This document shows positions 56,318 through 64,000 of a stretch of 64,000 bases of DNA, one piece after another (the first letter of the stretch is position 1; the number at the start of each line of letters is the position of its first letter). The position numbers and the translations under genes are program-made. The stretch covers positions 4,545,642-4,609,641 of the forward strand of contig NZ_LJYW01000001.1 in NCBI RefSeq assembly GCF_001305515.1, read 5' to 3'. This stretch comes from Prosthecodimorpha hirschii. Lineage in GTDB: Bacteria > Pseudomonadota > Alphaproteobacteria > Rhizobiales > Ancalomicrobiaceae. Below the pieces are notes generated by a model. The model did not search any database. It saw nothing but the letters and a program-made list of their open reading frames with translations, and was not told where the DNA came from.

Positions 56318-57262
56318 TCACGTCCGGGGTCCGGCCTCCGGCACCACCACGCGCAGGATCTCCGCCACGGTCTCGACCGCGACCGGCGTGAAGCCGAAGG
56401 CCTCGCCGTCGATCTGCACCGGGACCGGCGCCGCGGCATCGATGCGGCATTCGGTGACTGGGATCACCAGGGCGATCGGCGAGCGGTCGAGCCGGCCCAG
56501 GATCAGCGCCGCGCCGGCGCGAATCAGCGACCAGGGATCGTCCTTCAGGAGCGCGACCAGATGCAGCCCCGGCCGCGTCGTGCCCGCGCCGGGCGCGATC
56601 CGGAACGGGCCGCCATAGTGGATCGCCTTGGCGACCACGGCGAGGCGGCAGCGGATCGCGCGGCCGTCGGCGACGACCGTCAGGTCGGGCTGGTTGCGCC
56701 GGGCGAAGCCGCGCCGGAACGCGGTCGCCACGAAGGCCAGTTGCTTCCAGCGGCGCTTGGCCGCCGGATCGACCGCGTGCACCACGTCGGCGTCGAAGCC
56801 GGCCGAGACCATCAGCATGAAGGCCCGGCCGTTGGCCCGCCCGGTATGGAGCGGCGCCGTGCGGCCGGTCGCGACCGCGGCGGCGATGCGGGCCGGGCGG
56901 GCTGAGAGGCCGAGTTCGTAGGCGAGCACATTGGCGGTGCCGGCCGGGACCAGCGCCAGATGCGGCCGCGTGCCGGGCCGCGCCAGCAGACCCGCGACCG
57001 CCTCGTTGATGGTGCCGTCGCCACCCGCCGCCAGGATCACGTCGGCGGTCGTGGCGGGATCGGCGGCAATGCGCTCCAGATCGCCGGGCGCCGCGGTCAG
57101 GCGCGTCTCGGTCTCGATGCCGCGCGCCCGCAGCGCTTGCGCGACGGCGGCGATGCGGCCCGCCCGGTAGCCGCCGGCGGCCGGATTGGCGACCAGGAGG
57201 GCGCGCTGCCGCCCGGTCCGCCCCAAGGCCTCGCCCATGGCCGCCATCTCGCTTCGTTTCAT
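56318..57262 (-). CDS. Diacylglycerol/lipid kinase family protein (DAGK catalytic domain)
   Basis: 314 residues from ATG at 57262, overlapping the rnhA stop by four bases (ATGA). The nucleotide-binding motif [11 protein letters not shown] is the GGDGT signature of the DagK/YegS/sphingosine kinase family, with the further segment [15 protein letters not shown]. It phosphorylates a lipid hydroxyl; substrate is unknown. It is the fourth gene of ispH-thrB-rnhA-kinase. Confidence 0.9.
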   Translation of the reverse strand: MKRSEMAAMGEALGRTGRQRALLVANPAAGGYRAGRIAAVAQALRARGIETETRLTAAPGDLERIAADPATTADVILAAGGDGTINEAVAGLLARPGTRPHLALVPAGTANVLAYELGLSARPARIAAAVATGRTAPLHTGRANGRAFMLMVSAGFDADVVHAVDPAAKRRWKQLAFVATAFRRGFARRNQPDLTVVADGRAIRCRLAVVAKAIHYGGPFRIAPGAGTTRPGLHLVALLKDDPWSLIRAGAALILGRLDRSPIALVIPVTECRIDAAAPVPVQIDGEAFGFTPVAVETVAEILRVVVPEAGPRT

Positions 57263-57753
57263 CGCGCGCCGTCCGGTGCCCGGCGCCGCGCCGGCAGGAA
57301 GGGCTGCATGCCCTCGCGGGCGAGCGCATCGGCGCGCTCGTTCTCGGGATGGCCGGCATGGCCCTTGACCCAGTGCCAGACGATCTCGTGGCTGCCGAGC
57401 GCGGCGTCGAGGCGCTGCCACAAATCGGCATTCTTGACCGGCTTCTTGTCGGCGGTCTTCCAGCCGTTGCGCTTCCAGCCGTGGATCCAGCCGGTGATGC
57501 CGCCGCGCAGATAGGCCGAGTCCGTGTAGATGTCGATCCGGCACGGCCGGCGCAGCGCCTCGATCGCCGAGATCGCCGCCATCATCTCCATGCGGTTGTT
57601 GGTGGTGTCGGCCTCGCCGCCCTTCAGTTCCTTCTCGCGCCCGTTCCAGCGCAGGATGGCGCCCCAGCCGCCGGGACCCGGATTGCCCGAGCAGGCGCCG
57701 TCCGTGTAGATCACGACGCCCTGGCCGGCCGTCTCCGCATCTGCGTCGCTCAT
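57259..57753 (-). CDS. rnhA: Ribonuclease HI
   Basis: 164 residues from ATG at 57753, which overlaps the thrB stop by four bases. Catalytic residues: Asp in [16 protein letters not shown], Glu in [10 protein letters not shown], Asp in [12 protein letters not shown] and the late Asp in [11 protein letters not shown]. It removes RNA from RNA-DNA hybrids. It is tightly coupled with thrB, a conserved arrangement in the order. Confidence 0.97.
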   Translation of the reverse strand: MSDADAETAGQGVVIYTDGACSGNPGPGGWGAILRWNGREKELKGGEADTTNNRMEMMAAISAIEALRRPCRIDIYTDSAYLRGGITGWIHGWKRNGWKTADKKPVKNADLWQRLDAALGSHEIVWHWVKGHAGHPENERADALAREGMQPFLPARRRAPDGAR

Positions 57754-58715
57754 GCTTCGAGCCCATAGCCGGAGGGGTCCGCGACCGTGCGGTGGAAGCG
57801 CAGCTTGCGCAGATATTCGAGCGGGTCCTTGGGCCGGACCAGGGCGCCGGGCGGCACGTTCAGCCAGTCGTAGAGCCGGGTCAGCAGGAAGCGCAGGGCC
57901 GAGCCGCGGCAGAGCAGCGGCAAGGCGGCGCATTCCGCGTCGGTCAACGCGCGCAGGCCGGTATAGCCGTTCAGCATCGCCCGGCCCTTGGTCAGGTTGA
58001 AGCTGCCGTCGGTCTCGAAGCACCAGGAATTCAGGCACACGGCCAGATCGTAGGCGAGAAAGTCATTGCAGGCGAAGTAGAAGTCGATCAGCCCCGACAG
58101 CCGATCCTCGAGAAAGAAGACGTTGTCGGGGAAGAGATCGGCATGGATCACCCCGCGCGGCAGGTCGGTCGGCCAGGCGGCCTCGAGCGCATCGAGCTCG
58201 CGCTCGATCTCGCCGGCGAGGCCGCCGAACACCGTGTCGGCCTTCGGCTTGGAGCGTTCGTAGAGGGGACGCCAGGCATCGACCGTCAGCGCATTGCGGC
58301 GCGTCAGGGCGAAATCGGCCCCGGCCAGGTGGAAGCGGGCGAGCGCCGCGCCGACCGCGCCGCAATGCTCGGCGGTCGGCCGGCGCACCCAGACGCCGTC
58401 CAGGAAGGTGATGATCGCCGCCGGCCGGCCGGCGAGCGTGCCGAGCGCCGCGCCGGCGCGGTTGCGCACCGGCAGCGGGCAGGTCACGCCACCCCGGGCG
58501 AGATGCTCCATCAAGCCGAGGAAGAAGGGCAGGTCGCCCGGATCGACGCGCTTCTCGTAGAGCGTCAGGATGTAGAACCCCCGCTCCGTGTGGAGCAGGA
58601 AGTTCGAGTTCTCGACGCCTTCCGCGATGCCCTTGCAGGCGAGCACGCGGCCGATGTCGTAGGCGGCGACGAACCGCGCGAGATCCTCGTCGGCAACTTC
58701 GGTATAGACGGCCAT
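57750..58715 (-). CDS. thrB: Homoserine kinase
   Basis: 321 residues of the aminoglycoside-phosphotransferase-like (ThrB type II) family. Motifs: [21 protein letters not shown], catalytic loop [20 protein letters not shown] and the [13 protein letters not shown] segment. It phosphorylates homoserine for threonine synthesis; its partner thrC is at 35746. It starts 4 bp after the ispH stop. Confidence 0.96.
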   Translation of the reverse strand: MAVYTEVADEDLARFVAAYDIGRVLACKGIAEGVENSNFLLHTERGFYILTLYEKRVDPGDLPFFLGLMEHLARGGVTCPLPVRNRAGAALGTLAGRPAAIITFLDGVWVRRPTAEHCGAVGAALARFHLAGADFALTRRNALTVDAWRPLYERSKPKADTVFGGLAGEIERELDALEAAWPTDLPRGVIHADLFPDNVFFLEDRLSGLIDFYFACNDFLAYDLAVCLNSWCFETDGSFNLTKGRAMLNGYTGLRALTDAECAALPLLCRGSALRFLLTRLYDWLNVPPGALVRPKDPLEYLRKLRFHRTVADPSGYGLEA

Positions 58716-58719
58716 GGTG

Positions 58720-59727
58720 CTACTCGGCCGCGGGGGGAAGCGGGCGGCGTCCGGTCTCGGACGGTGCGTCGGCAGTGTCCCGCAGGCCGCGCGGCAGGTT
58801 GAAGGTGATCGATTCGTCGGCGGTGCGCACCGTCTCGACGGTGATGGCGTAGCGTTCGGCGAAGGCGGCGATGACCTCGTCGACCAGCAGATCCGGCGCC
58901 GAGGCGCCGGCCGTGATGCCGACGCGCCTGAGGCCGGCGAAGCGCGTCCAGTCGAGTTCGGTGGCGCGCTGGATCAGGACCGCGATCGGGCAGCCGGCCC
59001 GCTCGGCGACCTCGCGCAGGCGCTGCGAGTTCGATGAGTTCGGCGCGCCGACCACCACCAGCCCGTCGACCTCCGGGGCGATCCGCTTGACCGCCATCTG
59101 CCGGTTGGTGGTGGCGTAGCAGATGTCTTCCTTGTGGGGCGCGCGAATGTCCGGGAAACGCGCCTGCAGGGCCTCGACGATGCCATGGGTGTCGTCGAGC
59201 GAAAGGGTCGTCTGAGTGGTGTAGGCGAGCGGCTGGCCGGGCGGCGGGGTCAGCGCGGCCACGTCGGCGATCGTCTCGATCAGCGTGACCGCCCCCTCCG
59301 GCAGCTGTCCCATGGTGCCGATCACCTCCGGATGGCCGGCATGGCCGATCAGCAGGACGTGGAAGCCGCGCCGGTGATGCACCTCGGCCTCGCGATGCAC
59401 CTTGGTGACCAGCGGGCAGGTGGCGTCGAGATGGAACAGGTTGCGCGCCCGGGCGTCGGCCGGCACGGATTTCGGCACGCCATGGGCGGAGAAGATCACC
59501 GGCTGACCGGTCGCCGGGATCTCGTCCAGTTCCTCGACGAAGACCGCGCCCTTCTGTTTCAGGCTGTCGACGACATAGCGGTTGTGGACGATCTCGTGGC
59601 GCACATAGACCGGCGCGCCGTAACGCTCCAGCGCCAGTTCGACGATCTGGATCGCCCGGTCGACGCCGGCGCAGAAGCCGCGCGGCGCGGCGAGCAGGAT
59701 CGTGAGCGGCGGTTTCGCGTCGGCCAT
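58720..59727 (-). CDS. ispH: 4-hydroxy-3-methylbut-2-enyl diphosphate reductase
   Basis: 335 residues from ATG at 59727. The three iron-sulfur cysteines are in [20 protein letters not shown] and [10 protein letters not shown]. The family motifs [17 protein letters not shown] and [12 protein letters not shown] are present. It carries out the last step of the non-mevalonate isoprenoid pathway, making IPP and DMAPP. It heads the ispH-thrB-rnhA-kinase operon. The frame continues upstream as low-complexity sequence and is not used. Confidence 0.97.
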   Translation of the reverse strand: MADAKPPLTILLAAPRGFCAGVDRAIQIVELALERYGAPVYVRHEIVHNRYVVDSLKQKGAVFVEELDEIPATGQPVIFSAHGVPKSVPADARARNLFHLDATCPLVTKVHREAEVHHRRGFHVLLIGHAGHPEVIGTMGQLPEGAVTLIETIADVAALTPPPGQPLAYTTQTTLSLDDTHGIVEALQARFPDIRAPHKEDICYATTNRQMAVKRIAPEVDGLVVVGAPNSSNSQRLREVAERAGCPIAVLIQRATELDWTRFAGLRRVGITAGASAPDLLVDEVIAAFAERYAITVETVRTADESITFNLPRGLRDTADAPSETGRRPLPPAAE

Positions 59728-60123
59728 GGGTCTCGGAGCGTGGTTCGATTCGCGGGCCGGCCTTCGGGGCGCGCGCGCCCCGGCCGATCGGGACCGGACG
59801 CGCCCCGACCGCTGGTTCTGCGGAATAGAGGGAGACGGGGGCGGCAAGTCAAGGGTGCCGGGCGGCGTGCGCACCCGGTCCGGCACCGCACCGGGCCGCA
59901 CCCCGGGGGGCGGCGGGATCGACGGTCGGCTGCCCACGATCGGCAGGCTGCCTCGATTTCGCCACGCCTTGGGGACAAGCGGGGTCCGCGTCGGGCCGCC
60001 CGCCGCGCCCGCCGGGTCGCGGCCGCCCGGCGGCCCTGAAGAACTCCGAGGCCCTGACCCCCGTGACGGCTGCACCGGGCGGGGCTATAGGTCTCGGCGA
60101 CTGATCCACCCGCGAGAGGTTCG

Positions 60124-60720
60124 ATGTCGACTCCCATCCGTTTCGCGCCTATCGCCGCCGGGCTTGCGACCGCGCTGCTTCTCGCCGGATGCGGCGGCAC
60201 GATGGACTCGATCGGCACGACGCTGCTGAGCGGGACCAAGACCGACGGCGCCGAACTCGACGGCGAGGCGATCAAGGCCCGCCCGGTCTGTCCGCTGGTC
60301 GAGATCCGCAGCGGCACCGAGACGCTGCCGCTCTACGAGACCGGCAAGCAGGGCAATGCCGACTTCCTGCGCTTCCAGATCAGCGTCCAGCGCGTGGCGC
60401 GCGAATGCGACATCAATGGCGAGACCATGTCGGTGCGCGTCGGCGCGGCCGGCCGCGTCGCCGCCGGGCCGAAGGGCGCCACCGGCAAGGTGCAGGTCCC
60501 GGTCCGGATCGCCGCCGTCAAGGGCGACCAGGTGCTCTATTCCCGCCTGAACACCGTCTCGGTCGATGTCGGCGCTCCGGACTATTCGGCGCTGTGGTCG
60601 GCGGTCGACGAGGCGATGACGCTGCCGGCCAACATCACCTCCGGCGTGACCATCTATGTCGGCCTCGACGACAAGCCGGAAAAGCCGGCCCCGAAGGGCA
60701 AGAAGCCGAAGGCGGGCTGA
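60124..60720 (+). CDS. Predicted lipoprotein, unknown function
   Basis: 198 residues with a signal and lipobox LLLAGC (Cys at about residue 23). The mature domain contains two further Cys (ARPVCPLVEIRSG and ARECDINGE), several beta-rich stretches and a Lys/Pro tail (KPEKPAPKGKKPKAG). I do not recognise a family. It stands alone between the ispH operon and the glycine cleavage operon. Confidence 0.8.
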   Translation: MSTPIRFAPIAAGLATALLLAGCGGTMDSIGTTLLSGTKTDGAELDGEAIKARPVCPLVEIRSGTETLPLYETGKQGNADFLRFQISVQRVARECDINGETMSVRVGAAGRVAAGPKGATGKVQVPVRIAAVKGDQVLYSRLNTVSVDVGAPDYSALWSAVDEAMTLPANITSGVTIYVGLDDKPEKPAPKGKKPKAG

Positions 60721-61005
60721 GGGCCGGGCCGGCGAGCCGACGGGACTGCGGACCGGCGTGCCCGACGGCCGGGAGACCTCCGGCGCCGTGCGGCCGCGGG
60801 CCGCTTCGGCGCGATCCGGGCGGAGGACGCGCCCCGCCGATGCGGGGTCGCCGCCCAAGCGCGCTTGAAATTCAGGCGCTTGGCGGCGCCCTGCCGAAAA
60901 GTTCGTCCCTATGGCGAATTGACGCACCGGCGGTTCCGACCTAAGGTCAAGGCCGTCGGGCATGACGCGACTCGACGGCTGGAGCGGCACCCCCGCTTGA
61001 GCCCA
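60721..61005. other. 285-bp gap before the glycine riboswitch
   Basis: No gene seen. It must contain the promoter of the gcv operon; the least GC-rich part is about 60864-60955 (for example TTGAAATTCAGGCGC and TTCGTCCCTATGGCG). No clear consensus promoter was recognised. Confidence 0.45.
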
Positions 61006-61255
61006 CGCCCCCGCGGGAGAGCCCGGAAATCCGCCGTGGATGGAAGTCCGCATCGGAAGACCGGCACCGAAGGAGAAACCGCCCCGGAAACTCTCAGGTC
61101 CCGAGGACCGCGGGGGGCGAGCGACGCTCTGGAAAGCAGCCGCCGGCAACCGGTCGTCGGCTCACCGAAGGAGTAACCGACTGACGCGTGGCTGATTGGA
61201 GAGCGCGCGCCGGCCGGGAAATCTCTCAGGTCATCGGACAGAGGGGGCGCGACGG
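61006..61255 (+). promoter_or_regulatory. Tandem glycine riboswitch (two aptamers) upstream of gcvT
   Basis: Aptamer 1 (about 61006-61118): P1 strands CCCCCGCGGG and CCGCGGGGG, core ACCGAAGGAG at 61066-61075 and AACTCTCAGGT at 61089-61099. Aptamer 2 (about 61123-61253): GCTCTGGAAAGC, core ACCGAAGGAG at 61163-61172, AATCTCTCAGGT at 61220-61231 and ACAGAGGGGG. These repeated core blocks are the diagnostic pattern of the cooperative two-aptamer glycine riboswitch, which in this position switches on glycine cleavage genes when glycine is abundant. gcvT starts 61 bp downstream. Confidence 0.95.
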
Positions 61256-61316
61256 TTGTCGGCGGCATAGCTCCGCTTGCGGCCGCGCGGCCCAACGCGC
61301 CGGTCCGGACCCTGGA

Positions 61317-62480
61317 ATGAGCACCGAACAATCTGTCGATTCGCGCGAGTCTCTCGCCACCCTTCCGCTCGTCACGCCCCTGCATGATCGCCATGTCGCG
61401 CTCGGCGCCCGCATGGTGCCCTTCGCCGGCTACGCGATGCCGGTGCAGTATCCCGCCGGCATCATCGCCGAGCACAAATGGACCCGCGAGCATGCGGGAC
61501 TGTTCGACGTGTCGCATATGGGCCAGGCCGCGCTGATCGGCCCCGACCACGCGACCACCGCGGCCGCCCTCGAGGCGCTGATCCCCGCCGACATCCTCAA
61601 TCTCGGTCTCGGCCGCCAGCGCTATTCGCAGCTTCTCACCGACGACGGCGGCTGCATCGACGACCTGATGGTCCAGCGCGGCCCGGATGCGGCCGACGAC
61701 GGCCGCCTCGGTCTCGTCGTCAATGCCGGGCGCAAGTCGGTCGACTATGCCCATATCGCCGCGCGCCTGCCGGGGAATGTGCGGCTGGAGACCTATCCGG
61801 AGCGCGCGCTCCTCGCCCTGCAGGGACCGGAGGCGGAAGCCGTCATGGTCCGGCTCGGCGCGGCGAGCGCCGCCGGGATGGCCTTCATGGCGGTCGGCAC
61901 GGCGACGCTCGCCGGCATCGCCGTCGAGGTGACGCGTTCGGGCTATACCGGCGAGGACGGCTACGAGATCTCGGTGCCGGCGGGCGACGCCGGCGTGCTC
62001 TGGGACGCGCTGCTGGCCGACCCTTCAGTCAAGCCGATCGGGCTCGGCGCGCGCGACAGCCTGCGGCTCGAAGGCGGCCTCTGCCTCTACGGCCACGAAC
62101 TCGACGAGACGGTCAGCCCGGTCGAGGCCGGCCTCGTCTGGTCGATCCAGAAGCGCCGGCGCGAAGGCGGCGGCTTCCCCGGTTTCGCGCGCATCCGCGC
62201 CGAGATCGCCGACGGCCCGAAGCGGGTCCGCGTCGGTCTCCTGCCCGAGGGCCGCGCCCCGGCCCGCGAGGGCACCGCCATCACGACCCCGGACGGCCGT
62301 CCGGTCGGCATCGTCACCTCCGGCGGCTTCGGACCGAGCCTGAACGCCCCGGTCGCCATGGGCTTCGTCGAACCCGCCTTCGCCATGCCCGGCACGGAAC
62401 TCGCCTTGATCGTGCGCGGCAAGCCGCTCGCCGCGCGCGTCGCCGCCCTGCCTTTCGTCCCCAACCGCTTCAAGCGCTGA
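61317..62480 (+). CDS. gcvT: Glycine cleavage system aminomethyltransferase (T protein)
   Basis: 387 residues from ATG 61317. GcvT signatures: RMVPFAGYAMPVQYPAGI, LFDVSHMGQAAL, RSGYTGEDGYEISVP and ARDSLRLEGGLCLYG. It transfers the aminomethyl carbon from lipoyl-H protein to tetrahydrofolate. It is first in the gcvT-gcvH-gcvPA operon under the glycine riboswitch; gcvH follows by 12 bp. Confidence 0.97.
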   Translation: MSTEQSVDSRESLATLPLVTPLHDRHVALGARMVPFAGYAMPVQYPAGIIAEHKWTREHAGLFDVSHMGQAALIGPDHATTAAALEALIPADILNLGLGRQRYSQLLTDDGGCIDDLMVQRGPDAADDGRLGLVVNAGRKSVDYAHIAARLPGNVRLETYPERALLALQGPEAEAVMVRLGAASAAGMAFMAVGTATLAGIAVEVTRSGYTGEDGYEISVPAGDAGVLWDALLADPSVKPIGLGARDSLRLEGGLCLYGHELDETVSPVEAGLVWSIQKRRREGGGFPGFARIRAEIADGPKRVRVGLLPEGRAPAREGTAITTPDGRPVGIVTSGGFGPSLNAPVAMGFVEPAFAMPGTELALIVRGKPLAARVAALPFVPNRFKR

Positions 62481-62492
62481 CGGAGCCGTCCC

Positions 62493-62861
62493 ATGACCCT
62501 CTACACCAAAGACCATGAGTGGATTCGCATCGACGGCAACATGGCCACGATCGGCATCAGCCAGTATGCCCAGGCCCAGTTGGGCGATGTCGTCTATGTC
62601 GAGCTGCCCGAGACCGGCAAGGCGATCGACAAGGGCAAGGAAGCGGCGGTGGTGGAGTCCGTCAAGGCGGCCTCCGAGGTCTATGCCCCGATCGCCGGCA
62701 CCGTCTTCGAGGTCAATGCCGCGCTGACCGACAATCCGGCCCTCGTCAACGAGGATCCGGAAGGCGAGGGCTGGTTCGTCCGGCTGCACGTCCCGCAGGG
62801 CACCGATACCGGCGACCTGATGGACGAGGCGACCTACAAGGCCTTCCTCGAGACGCTGTGA
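62493..62861 (+). CDS. gcvH: Glycine cleavage system H protein
   Basis: 122 residues. The lipoylated lysine is in the conserved [15 protein letters not shown] segment. It shuttles the aminomethyl intermediate between P, T and L proteins. ATG 62493 is 12 bp after gcvT, and the next start is 7 bp after its stop. Confidence 0.98.
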   Translation: MTLYTKDHEWIRIDGNMATIGISQYAQAQLGDVVYVELPETGKAIDKGKEAAVVESVKAASEVYAPIAGTVFEVNAALTDNPALVNEDPEGEGWFVRLHVPQGTDTGDLMDEATYKAFLETL

Positions 62862-62868
62862 GGCCGCG

Positions 62869-64000
62869 ATGCGCTATCATCCCCTGACCGCGACCGACCG
62901 GGCCGAGATGCTCGCCCGCATCGGCGTCCCCGCCATCGACGCGCTGTTCGCCGACGTGCCGGCCGACAAGCTGCTGACCGACCTGATCGACCTGCCGCGG
63001 ATGCGCGGCGAACTGGAGGTCGAGCGGCTGATGGGCCGCATGGCCGCGAAGAATGTGCCGGCCTCGTCGGTGCCCTTTTTCGTCGGCGCCGGCGCCTACA
63101 AGCACCATGTCCCGGCGACGGTCGATCACCTCATCCAGCGCTCGGAATTCCTGACCAGCTACACGCCCTATCAGCCGGAAATCACGCAGGGCACGCTGCA
63201 ATATCTGTTCGAGTTCCAGACCCAGGTCGCGGAACTGACCGGCATGGAGGTCGCCAACGCCTCGATGTATGACGGCTCGACGGCGACCGGCGAGGCCGTG
63301 CTGATGGCTCACCGGCTGACCCGCCGCAACAAGGCGGTGGTGTCGGGCGGGCTGCATCCGCAATACCGGGCCGTGGTCGAGACGCTGTCCGATATGGCCG
63401 AGGATCGCGTCCAGGCCCTGCCGCCCGATCCGCTCGGCACCGAGGACATTCTGGCGGCGATCGACCGCGATACCTCCTGCGTCGTCGTGCAGTCGCCCTC
63501 CTTCTACGGGCACCTGATCGATCTCGCCCCGATCGCCGAGAAGGCGCATGCCTGCGGGGCGCTGCTGATCGCGGTCTTCACCGAGGTGGTCAGCCTCGGC
63601 CTGATCGAGCCGCCCGGCCGGCAGGGCGCCGACATCGTCGTCGGCGAGGGCCAGTCGATCGGCAACGCGCTCGGCTTCGGCGGCCCCTATGTCGGCCTGA
63701 TGGCGACGCGGCAGAAGTTCCTGCGCCAGATGCCCGGCCGGTTGTGCGGCGAGACGGTCGACGCGGAGAACCGGCGCGGCTTCGTGCTGACGCTGTCGAC
63801 CCGCGAGCAGCATATCCGCCGCGACAAGGCGACCTCGAACATCTGCACCAATTCGGGCCTGTGCTGCCTCGCCTTCACGATCCACATGACGCTCCTCGGC
63901 AGCGCCGGACTGGAGCGGCTGGCGCGGCTCAACCACGAGGCCGCGATCAAGCTTGCCGACGCGCTCGGTCGCGTGCCGGGCGTCCAGGTGCTGAACGACG
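62869..64000 (+). CDS. gcvPA: Glycine dehydrogenase (decarboxylating) subunit 1, 3'-truncated by the window edge
   Basis: The frame starts at ATG 62869 and remains open to the end of the window (377 codons visible). It begins [20 protein letters not shown], typical of the alpha subunit of split-type P protein; [19 protein letters not shown] and [17 protein letters not shown] follow. Split P protein consists of gcvPA and gcvPB; the PLP lysine is in the second. gcvPB is expected just beyond the edge. Confidence 0.93.
   Translation, partial: MRYHPLTATDRAEMLARIGVPAIDALFADVPADKLLTDLIDLPRMRGELEVERLMGRMAAKNVPASSVPFFVGAGAYKHHVPATVDHLIQRSEFLTSYTPYQPEITQGTLQYLFEFQTQVAELTGMEVANASMYDGSTATGEAVLMAHRLTRRNKAVVSGGLHPQYRAVVETLSDMAEDRVQALPPDPLGTEDILAAIDRDTSCVVVQSPSFYGHLIDLAPIAEKAHACGALLIAVFTEVVSLGLIEPPGRQGADIVVGEGQSIGNALGFGGPYVGLMATRQKFLRQMPGRLCGETVDAENRRGFVLTLSTREQHIRRDKATSNICTNSGLCCLAFTIHMTLLGSAGLERLARLNHEAAIKLADALGRVPGVQVLND

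Overview
The window is a high-GC (roughly 70 percent by eye) alphaproteobacterial chromosome segment. It most likely comes from the Hyphomicrobiales (Rhizobiales). The order-level call rests on gene content and order that I know from that group: ubiA / DUF6101 / pmbA / inositol-phosphatase family / DUF4170 / MsbA-like ABC / DUF374 acyltransferase / waaA / lpxK / DUF2093, a tldD-ctaCDB-coxF-ctaGE-DUF983-SURF1 respiratory block, and ispH-thrB-rnhA. Genus and species cannot be read from the sequence. No rRNA, tRNA, CRISPR array, transposase or prophage gene was seen. The window is mostly conserved housekeeping chromosome with some catabolic islands and several non-coding repeat families.

Layout. 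0-5 kb: a PaaK-like adenylate-forming ligase, then a LacI regulator with a divergent beta-hydroxyacid dehydrogenase and a downstream D-2-hydroxyacid dehydrogenase. 5-9 kb: rsmD, a pseudouridine synthase with a very long Gly/Arg-rich tail, an ~84-bp tandem array, and tadA. 9-15.4 kb: a patatin-like lipase, a LysR-alcohol dehydrogenase divergent pair, and two paralogous hydrolases carrying the full fluoroacetate-dehalogenase residue set, the second divergent from another LysR gene. 15.4-18 kb: purD and an rcnA-rcnR nickel/cobalt efflux pair with a G-tract operator. 18-27.8 kb: ubiA, DUF6101, pmbA, a phosphatase, DUF4170 and the lipid A/Kdo export and assembly cluster. 27.9-35.5 kb: MATE and Kef-type transporters, a tiny lipoprotein, an exported caspase-like protein, tldD and a TSUP transporter. 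35.7-42.2 kb: thrC, an M16 peptidase, a GNAT acetyltransferase and a large membrane EAL protein. 42.3-51 kb: a divergent pyruvate-kinase-like protein and the complete aa3-type cytochrome c oxidase operon on the minus strand, with a perfect FNR/FixK-type site upstream. 51.6-60.7 kb: IalB-family, PPOX, YqgE, a DsbD N-domain protein, peroxiredoxin, a Cys-rich exported protein, the ispH-thrB-rnhA-lipid kinase operon and a lipoprotein. 61-64 kb: a tandem glycine riboswitch ahead of gcvT-gcvH-gcvPA, the last cut by the window end.

The least explained signals are non-coding. (1) A ~118-bp element with three successive stem-loops occurs three times, always in the same orientation immediately after a stop codon, and twice inside an apparent operon. 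(2) A second ~117-bp family occurs twice in inverted orientation, with a compensatory base change in its stem. (3) An ~84-bp G/C-rich tandem array fills the gap between the pseudouridine synthase gene and tadA. Short in-frame tandem repeats (15-18 bp) also recur inside several unrelated genes.
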